In this document: one piece after another, positions 23,536 through 32,149 of the stretch | Numbering within the stretch: position 1 is the first letter of the stretch | Layout: every line of letters begins with the position of its first letter | NCBI GenBank assembly: GCA_020621865.1 | Contig: JAHRYW010000001.1 | Location: 199,177 to 263,176, forward strand | Origin: Betaproteobacteria bacterium | GTDB lineage: Bacteria; Pseudomonadota; Gammaproteobacteria; Burkholderiales; Rhodocyclaceae | Direction of reading: 5' to 3' | DNA length: 64,000 bases | Made by a program: the position numbers and the translations under genes | Notes under the pieces: generated by a model | Database searches by the model: none | Told to the model about the DNA's origin: nothing | The model's input: only the letters and a program-made list of their open reading frames with translations

Positions 23536-24455
23536 AGCTGATCTTCGCCGGAACGCCGGAATTCGCCGCGACGGCGCTACAGGCCATTATCGCTGCCGGT
23601 CACGAAGTTGCCCTGGTGCTGACCCAGCCGGATCGTCCGGCCGGACGCGGCATGGTCTTGCAGCCGTCGGCCGTCAAGAAAGTGGCGCTCGAGCACGGCA
23701 TCGAGGTCTTCCAGCCTTTGACGCTGAAGGACGCCGAAGCGCAGGCAAAAATCGCCGCCGTCGGCGCCGAGGTCATGGTCGTCGCCGCTTATGGCCTGAT
23801 TCTGCCGCAGCTCGTGCTCGACCTGCCGCGCTTCGGCTGCATCAATATCCACGGTTCGCTGCTGCCGCGCTGGCGCGGTGCGGCGCCGATTCAGCGTGCC
23901 CTGCTGGCTGGTGATGCTGAGACCGGTGTCTGCATCATGCAGATGGAAGCCGGGCTGGATACCGGCCCGGTGCTCTTACGCGGGGCGTTCCCGATCGAAG
24001 CCACCGATACGACGGCGACGCTGCACGACCGCCTGGCCGCGCTGGGGGCAACGCTGGTCGTCGAGGCCTTGGGCAAGCTGCCTTTGCCGGCCGAGCCGCA
24101 ACCGGCCGAGGGCGTCACTTACGCCCACAAGATCGAAAAGGCCGAGGCGCTGATCGACTGGTCGAAGAGCGCCGCTGAGCTGGATCGTCACATCCGCGCC
24201 TTCAACCCGTTTCCCGGGGCGCAAGCCCTGTTCGGCGGCCAGACGGTCAAAATCTGGCAGGCCCGGCCGGTTGACGCCGAAGGTGAAATTGGGACGATTT
24301 TGGCCATCGACCGTAGCATTCTCGTCGTTGCCTGCGGCCAGGGGGCGCTGGCCATCGGCGAATTGCAGAAAGCCGGCGGCAAGCGCCTGCCAGTCCAGCA
24401 ATTCCTGGCTGGCCACCCGCTGAAGATCGGCGACCGCTTCGATCTGCCGGCCTGA
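23532..24455 (+). CDS. fmt: Methionyl-tRNA formyltransferase
   Basis: 307 aa. It transfers a formyl group from 10-formyltetrahydrofolate to initiator Met-tRNA. The N-terminal domain (about 1-190) carries the catalytic [16 protein letters not shown] and [11 protein letters not shown] motifs; the C-terminal OB-like domain ends [17 protein letters not shown]. The C-domain segment [13 protein letters not shown] is encoded by a copy of the dispersed repeat (GACCGTAGCATTC) and still matches the usual family pattern, so here the repeat has been accommodated with little change to the protein. Confidence 0.96.
   Translation: MKLIFAGTPEFAATALQAIIAAGHEVALVLTQPDRPAGRGMVLQPSAVKKVALEHGIEVFQPLTLKDAEAQAKIAAVGAEVMVVAAYGLILPQLVLDLPRFGCINIHGSLLPRWRGAAPIQRALLAGDAETGVCIMQMEAGLDTGPVLLRGAFPIEATDTTATLHDRLAALGATLVVEALGKLPLPAEPQPAEGVTYAHKIEKAEALIDWSKSAAELDRHIRAFNPFPGAQALFGGQTVKIWQARPVDAEGEIGTILAIDRSILVVACGQGALAIGELQKAGGKRLPVQQFLAGHPLKIGDRFDLPA
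24294..24322 (-). repeat. Dispersed USS-like repeat, copy 5 (inside fmt)
   Basis: On the minus strand GAATGCTACGGTCG is intact, but the first A tract is missing and only the CCAAAATCG tract follows. It is the shortest of the strong copies. Confidence 0.8.
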
Positions 24456-24463
24456 TCGCCGGC

Positions 24464-24811
24464 TCAGGCCGCGCTGGCGCGCGGCAGTTGGTGGAGGCTG
24501 GCTGGTAGTGTGCCGACCACCGCCAGGCTGGGTCTTTCGCCCGGCTTCTGGTGGCGCAGCGTCAGATAACGCAGGCAGGTGACACGCAGGAAGGAGGCGA
24601 AGTTTTCGACTTCGCCGCGATATTGCTCAATTTCATCGTAGAGCTTGGCGATCAGCTGATTGGTCGTCATCCCCTCGTTGCCGGCCAGTTCGGCCAGGAT
24701 GTCCCAGAACAGGTTTTCCAGCCGGATCTTGGTCACGAAGCCATGGATGCGCAGCGAACGCGACCGTGATTCGTAGAGCATCGGGTCGGCCTTGACGTAG
24801 ATTTCACACAT
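24464..24811 (-). CDS. Ribbon-helix-helix domain protein
   Basis: 115 aa from MCEIYVKADPM, preceded by a good GGAGG site; a longer frame upstream is a shadow. The body (SLRIHGFVTKIRLENLFWDIL, then NEGMTTNQLIAKLYDEI) fits the RHH_4 type of ribbon-helix-helix DNA-binding protein found widely in proteobacteria with unknown targets. It converges on fmt with only eight bases between the stop codons. It is probably a small dimeric regulator; no target can be read from the context. Confidence 0.78.
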   Translation of the reverse strand: MCEIYVKADPMLYESRSRSLRIHGFVTKIRLENLFWDILAELAGNEGMTTNQLIAKLYDEIEQYRGEVENFASFLRVTCLRYLTLRHQKPGERPSLAVVGTLPASLHQLPRASAA

Positions 24812-24863
24812 GCAGCCTCCTGGGCAAAACGGGCAACGCCAAGGCGTTGCCCCGCCGACAAAA

Positions 24864-25445
24864 TCAAAGGGTGATCCGGGTACCGAGCAGCGGCAGGAAC
24901 TTGGCCAGCCACGCCGGGTGCGCCGGCCAGGCCGGGGCGGTGACCAGATTGCCATCGACGTGGGCCTGATCGACCGGAATGTCGGCGTATTGCCCGCCGG
25001 CCGAGCGAACTTCGGGGCCGCAGGCCGGGTAGGCGCTGCACGAACGACCCTTGAGGATGCCGGCCGCGGCCAGCAGTTGTGCGCCGTGGCAGATCGCGGC
25101 GATCGGCTTGCCGGCGTCGGCGAAGTGGCGAACCATGGCCAGCACCTCGGGATTCAGGCGCAGATATTCGGGGGCGCGGCCGCCGGGAATGACCAGCGCG
25201 TCGTAGTCCTCGGCGCGGAGATCGGCGAAGGTCGCATTCAGCGTGAAGTTGTGGCCAGGTTTCTCGCTGTAAGTCTGGTCGCCTTCGAAGTCGTGGATGG
25301 CGGTGCGGACGAAGTCGCCGGCCTTCTTGCCCGGGCAGGCGGCGTGGACGGTGTGGCCCACCATCAGCAGTGCCTGGAAGGGCACCATGGTTTCGTAATC
25401 TTCGGTGTAGTCACCGGTCAGCATAAGAATTTTGCGGGCTGCCAT
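24864..25445 (-). CDS. DJ-1/PfpI family protein
   Basis: 193 aa. The class I glutamine amidotransferase-like fold of DJ-1/PfpI proteins is shown by the nucleophile elbow [10 protein letters not shown] (Cys), the acidic residue in [15 protein letters not shown] and the C-terminal [16 protein letters not shown]. Members are proteases, glyoxalases/deglycases or chaperones; which applies here cannot be told. It is probably a stress-protection enzyme. It is read in the same direction as speD, 94 bp downstream of it. Confidence 0.85.
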   Translation of the reverse strand: MAARKILMLTGDYTEDYETMVPFQALLMVGHTVHAACPGKKAGDFVRTAIHDFEGDQTYSEKPGHNFTLNATFADLRAEDYDALVIPGGRAPEYLRLNPEVLAMVRHFADAGKPIAAICHGAQLLAAAGILKGRSCSAYPACGPEVRSAGGQYADIPVDQAHVDGNLVTAPAWPAHPAWLAKFLPLLGTRITL

Positions 25446-25539
25446 GTTTGTCTCCTTGGTTTTGTCATGCCTTCGGCAGGCTTGCCGAGTGCAGGATCAT
25501 TGTCGGAGGAATCGCCGGGGGGCGGGTAGCAGCCGGCTG

Positions 25540-25926
25540 CTACTTTAACGGTGCCAGCCGACCCCGTTCGACGGTCGTGCACTGCTGGCCATCCGGGGCG
25601 AAATGTTCGATTACTTCAGCAAACAGTGCTCTTGCCTTGGAGCTGTTGTCGCCGCTGAAGTTGCAGACGTAAACATCGAGCGTGACACCGCCGATTTCCG
25701 GCCAGGTGTGGATGGCCATGTGCGATTCGGCAAGGACGACGGTGCCGGTGACACCGGCCGGCTGGTCGGCCGCGTCGTGAAAGGCATGGAACAGGCGTCC
25801 GACGACGGTCAGTCCGTGGCGCTGGCAGGCATCCACGCAGTAAGCCTCCAGTCCTGGCGCATCGAGCAACAGGGCCGGGGCGCAGCGGCAGGCCTGGAGG
25901 TCGGCGATCAGGTGCAATCCGTTCAT
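25540..25926 (-). CDS. speD: S-adenosylmethionine decarboxylase proenzyme
   Basis: 128 aa, the short prokaryotic class. The motif AESHMAIHTWPE contains the Ser at which the proenzyme cleaves itself to make the pyruvoyl cofactor, and the Cys in VYVCNFSGDN completes the active site. It makes decarboxylated SAM for spermidine synthesis. No spermidine synthase gene is adjacent. The S1/P1 nuclease gene ends ten bases upstream on the same strand, so it may share that transcript. Confidence 0.92.
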   Translation of the reverse strand: MNGLHLIADLQACRCAPALLLDAPGLEAYCVDACQRHGLTVVGRLFHAFHDAADQPAGVTGTVVLAESHMAIHTWPEIGGVTLDVYVCNFSGDNSSKARALFAEVIEHFAPDGQQCTTVERGRLAPLK

Positions 25927-25935
25927 GGATGAATT

Positions 25936-26823
25936 CTAGGGCGTTTCACGTGAAACGCGCAGGCTGAAAATGCTTTCCAGCAGGCGCCCAAGCCGGTAGC
26001 CGGCGTCCACCAGGCGGCGGTTGGCGATTTCCCGGCTGCGGCGTCGGAAATCCTCGTCGACAATGGGCAGCAGACTGCCGCTGGCGGTCGGGTAGGCTTC
26101 GCCGAGCAGGCGGTGGCTTTCGTCGCGCCATTGCCGGACGTCGCCTTGCGTCGGGGCCGGAGAATCCTCGATCAGGCGCGCCGCGATCTTTTCCAGGCGC
26201 TGGCCACGCAGCCAGGGCGGGCCGGGGAGGTCGTCCCAGTAAGTGTGCAGGTTGGTGAAGGTCAGACGCGGGTTGAACGGGTTTTCGATGGCGACCTGGT
26301 TGCCGCCTTCGTCACCATGGCGCCCGACATGCAGCGGCTGATGGAGGTCGGCGACGAGGTGGATCAACCAGGGCAGGGAATTTGAAATTTGGGCATTTTT
26401 TCCGCCCGACCGTAGCATTTTGGTCAGTTGGACGATCTGCCGGTCGAGTTCGCCGTCGCGGACCTGACCGTTGGCATCAAGATCGACGTAGTGCCAGCGC
26501 TTGTGGCGGGCGGTATCCGGCAGGCCGGGCAGCGGCGGGGTGGGAGGTTCGCGGTCCTCGTCGTAGAAGCGCGGATCGTTGCGGATGTCGTCCGGCCAGG
26601 TCGCGGCTTCGGCAAAAATGTCGATGCCGTCGTCGGAGCGGGCCCGTTCCGCCCAGCGGGCGTGGTCCGGGTGTCCGGCCAGTGCTGCCTTGACGGCTTC
26701 GCGGCTGGCCGGGGACAGCTGTTGCCAGGCAATCACCGCCACCAGGCGGTGGCCGGCTGCATTCCAGGCGAGGGCCGGGGTCGCCGGCAAAAAGAAAAGC
26801 AGGGCAAACAGGAATCGATGCAT
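25936..26823 (-). CDS. Secreted S1/P1-type nuclease
   Basis: 295 aa with a clear signal peptide (LFFLPATPALA, mature end WNAAGHRLVA). S1/P1 nucleases are zinc-dependent enzymes cutting single-stranded nucleic acid; the N-terminal Trp of the mature protein, HKRWHYVDLD and the HLVADLHQPLHVGRHGDEGGN cluster supply the zinc ligands. A copy of the dispersed repeat encodes KMLRSGGKNAQISNS just before that cluster, in place of a variable loop. The last codons (RVSRET) overlap a parS-type palindrome. A secreted single-strand nuclease could degrade extracellular DNA or salvage phosphate. Confidence 0.88.
   Translation of the reverse strand: MHRFLFALLFFLPATPALAWNAAGHRLVAVIAWQQLSPASREAVKAALAGHPDHARWAERARSDDGIDIFAEAATWPDDIRNDPRFYDEDREPPTPPLPGLPDTARHKRWHYVDLDANGQVRDGELDRQIVQLTKMLRSGGKNAQISNSLPWLIHLVADLHQPLHVGRHGDEGGNQVAIENPFNPRLTFTNLHTYWDDLPGPPWLRGQRLEKIAARLIEDSPAPTQGDVRQWRDESHRLLGEAYPTASGSLLPIVDEDFRRRSREIANRRLVDAGYRLGRLLESIFSLRVSRETP
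25943..25956. other. parS: parS-type site 2
   Basis: GTTTCACGTGAAAC, extended to an 18-base perfect palindrome (25941-25958), at the 3' end of the S1/P1 nuclease gene. Confidence 0.87.
26382..26421 (-). repeat. Dispersed USS-like repeat, copy 6 (inside S1/P1 nuclease gene)
   Basis: The minus-strand core AAAATGCTACGGTCGG is followed by A6 and AAATTT tracts at the consensus spacing, in frame within the nuclease gene. Confidence 0.9.
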
Positions 26824-26857
26824 GAGGCCATTATGCCGCGTGCGATAATCATCGACT

Positions 26858-28117
26858 ATGTCCAGACTGCCCCATAACTCGCTCGCTTACGCCCTGCTCG
26901 AGGCGGCCCGTATCGATACCGCCGTGCTCGCCGGGCAGAGCCTGGCCGACGGCCTGCTCACCCGCGTCGATCCGGCCGCCCGGCCGGCCGTCCAGGATCT
27001 GGTCTACGGCAGCCTGCGCGCCTATGGGCGGGGCGATTTCTATCTCGCCCGCCTGCTCGAAAAGCCGCTCTACGTCGACGAAGTCCGTGCCCTGCTGCTG
27101 GTTGCGCTGTATCGCCTGGAAACCCGGCCGGATGTGGTGCACACCGTGGTCGACCAAGCCGTTTCGGCGGCCGGGGAAATCGCCGGCGGCAACTTCCGCG
27201 GCCTGGTCAATGGCGTGCTGCGCAATTTCCTGCGCCAGCAGCCAGCCCTGACGGCGGCCTTCGCGGCCGATGCTGGCGCTGCGGCGATGTACCCGGACTG
27301 GTGGCTGGCGCAACTGCAGGCCGCCTATCCCAATGACTGGCCCGCCATCGTCGCCGCCGGCAATGCGCCGCCGCCGATGGGTTTGCGGGTCAATAGCCGG
27401 CGGATTACGCGTGACGAATACCAAGCGCTGCTTGCCGCCGAGCACATCGCCGCCACGCCGGTCGGCGAATGCGGGTTGGCGCTCGACCGCCCGGTATCGG
27501 TCGATGCCCTGCCTGGGTTTGCCGATGGACTCGTCTCCGTGCAGGACCCGGGGGCGCAGAAGGCGGCGACGCTGCTGGCGCCGGCGCCGGGCAGCCATGT
27601 TCTCGACGCTTGCGCTGCACCGGGCGGCAAGACCGCCCACCTGCTCGAACGCAGCGACCTCGATCTGCTGGCCCTCGATCTCAAACCGGCCCGTTGCCGG
27701 CGCATCGCTGAGACCCTGACCCGCCTCGGCCTGACGGCCCGGATCGAAGCCGCCGATTGCGCCAAACTGACCTCCTGGTGGGACGGCCGCCCCTTCGACG
27801 CGGTGCTTGCCGATGTGCCGTGCACGGCCAGCGGCGTCGTGCGTCGTAATCCGGACGCCAAATGGCTGCGCCGCGAAGCCGACATCGCCAGCTTTGCCGC
27901 CACCCAGGCGCGGATACTCGATGCCCTGTGGCCGGTGCTGCGTCCCGGGGGTAAACTGCTTTATGCAACCTGCTCGGTTTTCCCGGCCGAGAATGGCGGG
28001 CAGATCGACCGTTTTATCGAACGCCAGCCGCAGGCCCGCCGTTGCCATGAGGAACAGCTTTTACCCACTGCCGAACACGATGGCTTCTTCTACTGCCTGC
28101 TCGAAAAGCGTGATTGA
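26858..28117 (+). CDS. rsmB: 16S rRNA m5C967 methyltransferase
   Basis: 419 aa. An N-terminal NusB-like RNA-binding domain (about 1-140) precedes a SAM-dependent methyltransferase domain with DACAAPGGKTAHLLE (SAM binding), ADVPCTASGVVRRNPD (catalytic Cys) and the second Cys in TCSVFPAENG. It methylates C967 of 16S rRNA. def-fmt-rsmB is a common cluster; here four minus-strand genes separate fmt from rsmB. Its last codons overlap the start of the DUF4390 gene, beginning a tight run to trkH. Confidence 0.95.
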   Translation: MSRLPHNSLAYALLEAARIDTAVLAGQSLADGLLTRVDPAARPAVQDLVYGSLRAYGRGDFYLARLLEKPLYVDEVRALLLVALYRLETRPDVVHTVVDQAVSAAGEIAGGNFRGLVNGVLRNFLRQQPALTAAFAADAGAAAMYPDWWLAQLQAAYPNDWPAIVAAGNAPPPMGLRVNSRRITRDEYQALLAAEHIAATPVGECGLALDRPVSVDALPGFADGLVSVQDPGAQKAATLLAPAPGSHVLDACAAPGGKTAHLLERSDLDLLALDLKPARCRRIAETLTRLGLTARIEAADCAKLTSWWDGRPFDAVLADVPCTASGVVRRNPDAKWLRREADIASFAATQARILDALWPVLRPGGKLLYATCSVFPAENGGQIDRFIERQPQARRCHEEQLLPTAEHDGFFYCLLEKRD

Positions 28118-28730
28118 CATCGTTCGCCGCTGGTTGCTGGCGCTGATGGTCGTGCCGGTGCTGGCCTGGGCGGCCGAGATCGAGGTCGCCAATCCGCAGT
28201 TGCAGGCCGGCGACGATGGCTACGTGCTGGCGGCCGACTTCAAGTTCGAGCTCAACCCCCGGCTTGAAGAAGCAGTGGCCAAGGGGGTCGTTCTCTATTT
28301 CGTCGCCGATTTCGAGCTGACCAAGGCGCGCTGGTACTGGCTGGACGAAAAGCTGGTCAGCCGCAGCCAGACCTACCGCCTTTCCTACAACGCCCTGACC
28401 CGGCAATATCGGCTGTCGGTCGGTTCCGGCCTGCATCAGTCGTTCGCCAGCCTGTCCGACGCCCTGCAGGTACTTTCCCGCCTGCGTAACTGGGTCGTCG
28501 CCGAGCGCGGAGAAAAGGGCCTCCGGGCCGGCGACACCTATGAGGCGGCGCTGCGTCTTCGGCTCGATGTCACCCAGTTGCCCAAGCCCTTCCAGATCAC
28601 CGCACTCGGCAACAAGGACTGGAGCCTGGCTTCCGACTGGCGGGCCTGGCAGGCCAGCCTGCCGGCACTGCCGCCGAATGCCGCGCCCGCATCGGCGAGT
28701 GCGCCGCCCGCCCCGGTGGAAGCCAAATGA
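28110..28730 (+). CDS. DUF4390 exported protein
   Basis: 206 aa from GTG at 28110, overlapping the rsmB stop by eight bases; ATG at 28080 is an alternative. An N-terminal hydrophobic stretch (WLLALMVVPVLAWAAE) is a signal peptide, followed by a beta-rich domain (VANPQLQAGDDGYVLAADF to LFIT-type end) typical of DUF4390 proteins. These lie almost always between rsmB and ntrY in betaproteobacteria. The role is unknown; the location suggests an envelope partner of the NtrYX signalling pair. A Pro/Ala-rich C-terminal tail is variable. Confidence 0.85.
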   Translation: MIDIVRRWLLALMVVPVLAWAAEIEVANPQLQAGDDGYVLAADFKFELNPRLEEAVAKGVVLYFVADFELTKARWYWLDEKLVSRSQTYRLSYNALTRQYRLSVGSGLHQSFASLSDALQVLSRLRNWVVAERGEKGLRAGDTYEAALRLRLDVTQLPKPFQITALGNKDWSLASDWRAWQASLPALPPNAAPASASAPPAPVEAK

Positions 28731-30883
28731 AGCGCATCGTTGCCGCCGGCGGCGCCTTCGCTGCAGCCATCGGGGGCATCCTGTGGTTCCTGCTGTTGAT
28801 GACCACGGCCGCCGATACGGTCATCTTTTCGCAGAACTACCCCCTGCTGATCGGCCTCAACGTCATCCTGGCGCTGGCCATGGTCGGTCTGGTCGGCTGG
28901 CAGTTGCGCACCCTGTGGCGCGACTATCGGGCGCAGGTCTTCGGGGCTCGCCTGAAGCTGCGCCTGATGCTGATGTTCGGCGTCATCGCCGTGCTGCCTG
29001 GGGCGCTGGTCTATGGCGTCTCGGTGCAGTTCGTTACCCGTTCGATCGAAAGCTGGTTCGACGTCCGCGTCGAAAAGGCACTGGAGTCCGGCCTGCAACT
29101 GGGCCGTTCGGCCCTTGATTCGCTACTCGCCGACCTGGTCGAGAAGGGGCGCAGCATGTCGTCGGAGCTTTCCGATATCCAGGAGTCGTCACGACGTTCC
29201 GCCCTGCTGCGCCTACGCGAGGAAAAGGGCGTGCAGTCGGCGGCGCTGTTCTCGGTCGGCGGCCAACTGCTATCCAGCGCCACTGGCGAACTGGCCAGCC
29301 TGCTGCCCGACCTGCCCAGCCAGGCCCAGCTCAAGCAGGCGCGCAACACGCGCTCGGTCGGCACCGTCGAGGGCGAAGGCGGCAAGCTTTACCTGCGCGT
29401 CCTGGTCCCGGTATCGGCCCGCGACATGTTCGAGGAGCCGCGCATCCTGCAATTGACCCAGTCGGTGCCGCCCGGCCTGGCGCACGATGCCGATGCCGTG
29501 CAGGGCGTCTATCGCGACTACCAGGAACTCCAGCTGGCCCGCCAGGGGTTGACCCGCATCTACGCGCTGACCCTGACGCTGACCGTGCTGGTTGCCTTGT
29601 TTGGCGCCTTTGCGCTGGCCTTCCTGATGGCCCGCCGGCTGGCGGCGCCCCTCTACATTCTGGCCGAAGGCACTCAGGCGGTGGCCCAGGGCGACTTCTC
29701 GCCGCGTCAGGCGATCTACAGCGGCGACGAACTCGGCGTGCTGACCCAGTCCTTCAACCGGATGACCCGGCAGCTCGACGACGCCCGGCGCGAAACCGAG
29801 CGCCACCGGGCCGAGCTGGAATCGGCGCGTGGTTATCTGGAATCGATTCTCGCCAACCTGTCCACCGGCGTACTGGTCTTCGACCGTCGCTTCGTGTTGC
29901 GTACCGTCAACGAAGGCGCATTGACCATCCTGACCGACGACTTTTCCGGGCTGGTCGGCGCCATGGTCGAGGATTGGCCGCGCCAGCAGGCTCTCGGCAC
30001 CTTCATCCGCGAGCAGTTTGCCGCGACGGAGGAGGCTGAGTGGCAGGGGCAACTGGAGATGGAACGCCCGAACGGCATGCCGCAGGTCCTGCTGCTGCGC
30101 GGTTCCCGTCTGCCGGAAGCCAGTGGCGGCGGTGACGTCGTGGTCTTCGACGACGTCACCCGGCTGATCGCCGCCCAGCGCAGTGCCGCCTGGGGCGAAG
30201 TGGCGCGCCGGCTGGCCCACGAGATCAAGAACCCGCTGACGCCGATCCAGCTTTCCGCCGAGCGCCTGCAGTTCAAGCTGGCCGACAAGCTGAGCAACGG
30301 CGATGCCGACATGCTGGCCCGCGGCACGCAGACCATCATCAACCAGGTCCAGGCGATGAAGCGCATGGTCGACGATTTTCGCGACTACGCCCGCCTGCCG
30401 GCCCCGGAAGTGGCACCGCTCGACCTCAACGGGCTGATCGGCGAAGTGCTCGGCCTGTACGAAAGCTCGTCGGCCGCCATCGACAGCCGGCTGGCCGAGG
30501 ATCTGCCGGCCGTCCTCGGCGACGCCACGCAGTTGCGGCAGATCATCCACAACCTGCTGCGCAACGCCGAAGACGCGCTGGAGGGCCGCGAAGCAGCGCG
30601 TATCCTGATCCAGACCGAGCAGGTCGGCCGCTGCGCCCGGCTGACCATTGCCGACAACGGCCCCGGGTTCCCGGTCGAGCTGCTGGCGCGCATCTTCGAA
30701 CCCTATGTCACCACCAAGGCGCGCGGTACCGGCCTTGGCCTGCCCATCGTCAAGAAAATTGTCGAAGAACACCTGGGCACCATCGAAATCAGCAATGCAC
30801 CGGAGGGCGGCGCCCGGATCGACATCCGTCTGCCCCTGGTGAAGGAGGAGGAAGCCAAGCATGGCCATCATTCTGGTCGTTGA
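28727..30883 (+). CDS. ntrY: Nitrogen-regulation type sensor kinase NtrY
   Basis: 718 aa. Several N-terminal membrane helices (about 5-25, 40-60, 85-105 and 285-305), a periplasmic region between the last two, HAMP (about 305-360), PAS (about 375-480), HisKA with the His in RRLAHEIKNPLTPIQLSAERLQ and HATPase_c (NLLRNAEDAL, TGLGLPIVKKI). NtrY kinases sense envelope, redox or nitrogen cues and phosphorylate NtrX. It overlaps the DUF4390 gene by four bases and ntrX by 23, so the set is tightly coupled. Confidence 0.93.
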   Translation: MKRIVAAGGAFAAAIGGILWFLLLMTTAADTVIFSQNYPLLIGLNVILALAMVGLVGWQLRTLWRDYRAQVFGARLKLRLMLMFGVIAVLPGALVYGVSVQFVTRSIESWFDVRVEKALESGLQLGRSALDSLLADLVEKGRSMSSELSDIQESSRRSALLRLREEKGVQSAALFSVGGQLLSSATGELASLLPDLPSQAQLKQARNTRSVGTVEGEGGKLYLRVLVPVSARDMFEEPRILQLTQSVPPGLAHDADAVQGVYRDYQELQLARQGLTRIYALTLTLTVLVALFGAFALAFLMARRLAAPLYILAEGTQAVAQGDFSPRQAIYSGDELGVLTQSFNRMTRQLDDARRETERHRAELESARGYLESILANLSTGVLVFDRRFVLRTVNEGALTILTDDFSGLVGAMVEDWPRQQALGTFIREQFAATEEAEWQGQLEMERPNGMPQVLLLRGSRLPEASGGGDVVVFDDVTRLIAAQRSAAWGEVARRLAHEIKNPLTPIQLSAERLQFKLADKLSNGDADMLARGTQTIINQVQAMKRMVDDFRDYARLPAPEVAPLDLNGLIGEVLGLYESSSAAIDSRLAEDLPAVLGDATQLRQIIHNLLRNAEDALEGREAARILIQTEQVGRCARLTIADNGPGFPVELLARIFEPYVTTKARGTGLGLPIVKKIVEEHLGTIEISNAPEGGARIDIRLPLVKEEEAKHGHHSGR

Positions 30884-32126
30884 CGACGAAGTCGGCATTC
30901 GCGAGTTGTTGTCGGAAATCCTGATCGACGAGGGTTACGACGTGCGGCTGGCGGAAAATGCCGCGGCGGCCCGGCGCATTCGCGCCGAACTGCGCCCCGA
31001 TCTCGTCCTGCTCGACATCTGGATGCCCGATACCGACGGCATCTCGCTGCTCAAGGAGTGGCACGCCGAGGGACATCTCAACATGCCGGTGGTCATGATG
31101 TCCGGCCACGGCACCATCGATACCGCGGTCGAGGCGACGCGTTTCGGCGCCTTCGATTTCCTCGAAAAGCCGATTGCCCTGCAAAAGCTGCTGGGCACGG
31201 TGCAAAAAGCGCTCAAGCACGACAAACCGCCGGCCCGGCCGCCGCTGACGCTCGAAGCGTTCAGCCGCTCGGCCTTCGTCAAGGAGTTCAAGCGCCGCCT
31301 GGAGCAGGCTGCGGCCAAGTCGCCGACGCTGCTGCTCAAGGGGGCCAACGGCGGCATGGCGGAAATCTGCGCCCGCACGCTGCAGCCGCCGCGGGCCCCG
31401 TGGCTCGATCTGTCCAGCATCAGCAGCGCATTGACCCAGGAGATGCTGGAAAAGGTCACCGGCGGCATCCTGTTCGTGCCTGACCTGTCGGCGCTCGGCA
31501 AGATGCAGCAGATGAACCTGGCCTTTGCCGTCGACCGCCTGGAAAAGCTGAACCTGCAGTTGATCGCGGCCACCGTCGCCTCGCTGTCGGTATTGGGCGA
31601 AGCGGGCTGGGACAGCAAGCTGCTCGCCCGGCTCAACGAAATCTGGGTGGCCATGCCTTCGCTGGCCGGGCACGGCGACGAATTGCCGGAGATTGCTAGC
31701 CTGCTGCTGACCAATTTCGTCGAACGCGGCGAGGTGCCGGTCCGCCGTTTCTCGACGGCGGCGCTGAACGCCCTGCGCACGATGGTCTGGAAGAACCAGC
31801 CGGATTCGAACTGGAGTGATCTCTACGCGCTGGTTCGCAATCTGGCCGTGACCTCGCTCGACGAGGAGATCAGCGCCGAGGACGTGGCCCGGGTCCGGCC
31901 GCAGGAAGCCGCCGATTCACCGGAGGCGGTCTCGCTGCTGCCCCTGTTCGATCAGCCCTTGCGCGAGGCGCGCGACGCCTTCGAGAAAATGTATTTCGAA
32001 CATCACCTGCGTCTCGAAGGTGGCAATATGACCAGACTGGCCGAGCGCTCCGGGCTGGAGCGCACGCACCTTTATCGCAAATTGAAGCAACTGGACGTCA
32101 AGCTCGGTAAACGCGGCGAAGAATAA
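30861..32126 (+). CDS. ntrX: NtrX response regulator with degenerate AAA+ domain
   Basis: 421 aa. An intact receiver (1-120, LVLLDIWMPDTDG, Lys in FDFLEKPI) and an intact Fis-type HTH at the end (MTRLAERSGLERTHLYRKLKQL) flank a central region that aligns with a sigma-54 activator ATPase but has lost its key residues. The Walker A position reads KGANGGMAEICA instead of GxxGxGK, there is no GAFTGA loop, Walker B reads GILFVPDLSAL, and the arginine-finger region reads PSLAGHGDE. It therefore should not hydrolyse ATP or drive sigma-54, and probably acts as a DNA-binding regulator of sigma-70 promoters. The frame is intact, so this is divergence rather than decay. Confidence 0.92.
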   Translation: MAIILVVDDEVGIRELLSEILIDEGYDVRLAENAAAARRIRAELRPDLVLLDIWMPDTDGISLLKEWHAEGHLNMPVVMMSGHGTIDTAVEATRFGAFDFLEKPIALQKLLGTVQKALKHDKPPARPPLTLEAFSRSAFVKEFKRRLEQAAAKSPTLLLKGANGGMAEICARTLQPPRAPWLDLSSISSALTQEMLEKVTGGILFVPDLSALGKMQQMNLAFAVDRLEKLNLQLIAATVASLSVLGEAGWDSKLLARLNEIWVAMPSLAGHGDELPEIASLLLTNFVERGEVPVRRFSTAALNALRTMVWKNQPDSNWSDLYALVRNLAVTSLDEEISAEDVARVRPQEAADSPEAVSLLPLFDQPLREARDAFEKMYFEHHLRLEGGNMTRLAERSGLERTHLYRKLKQLDVKLGKRGEE

Positions 32127-32149
32127 GCGCCCGGGCGTCAGGGGGAAGC

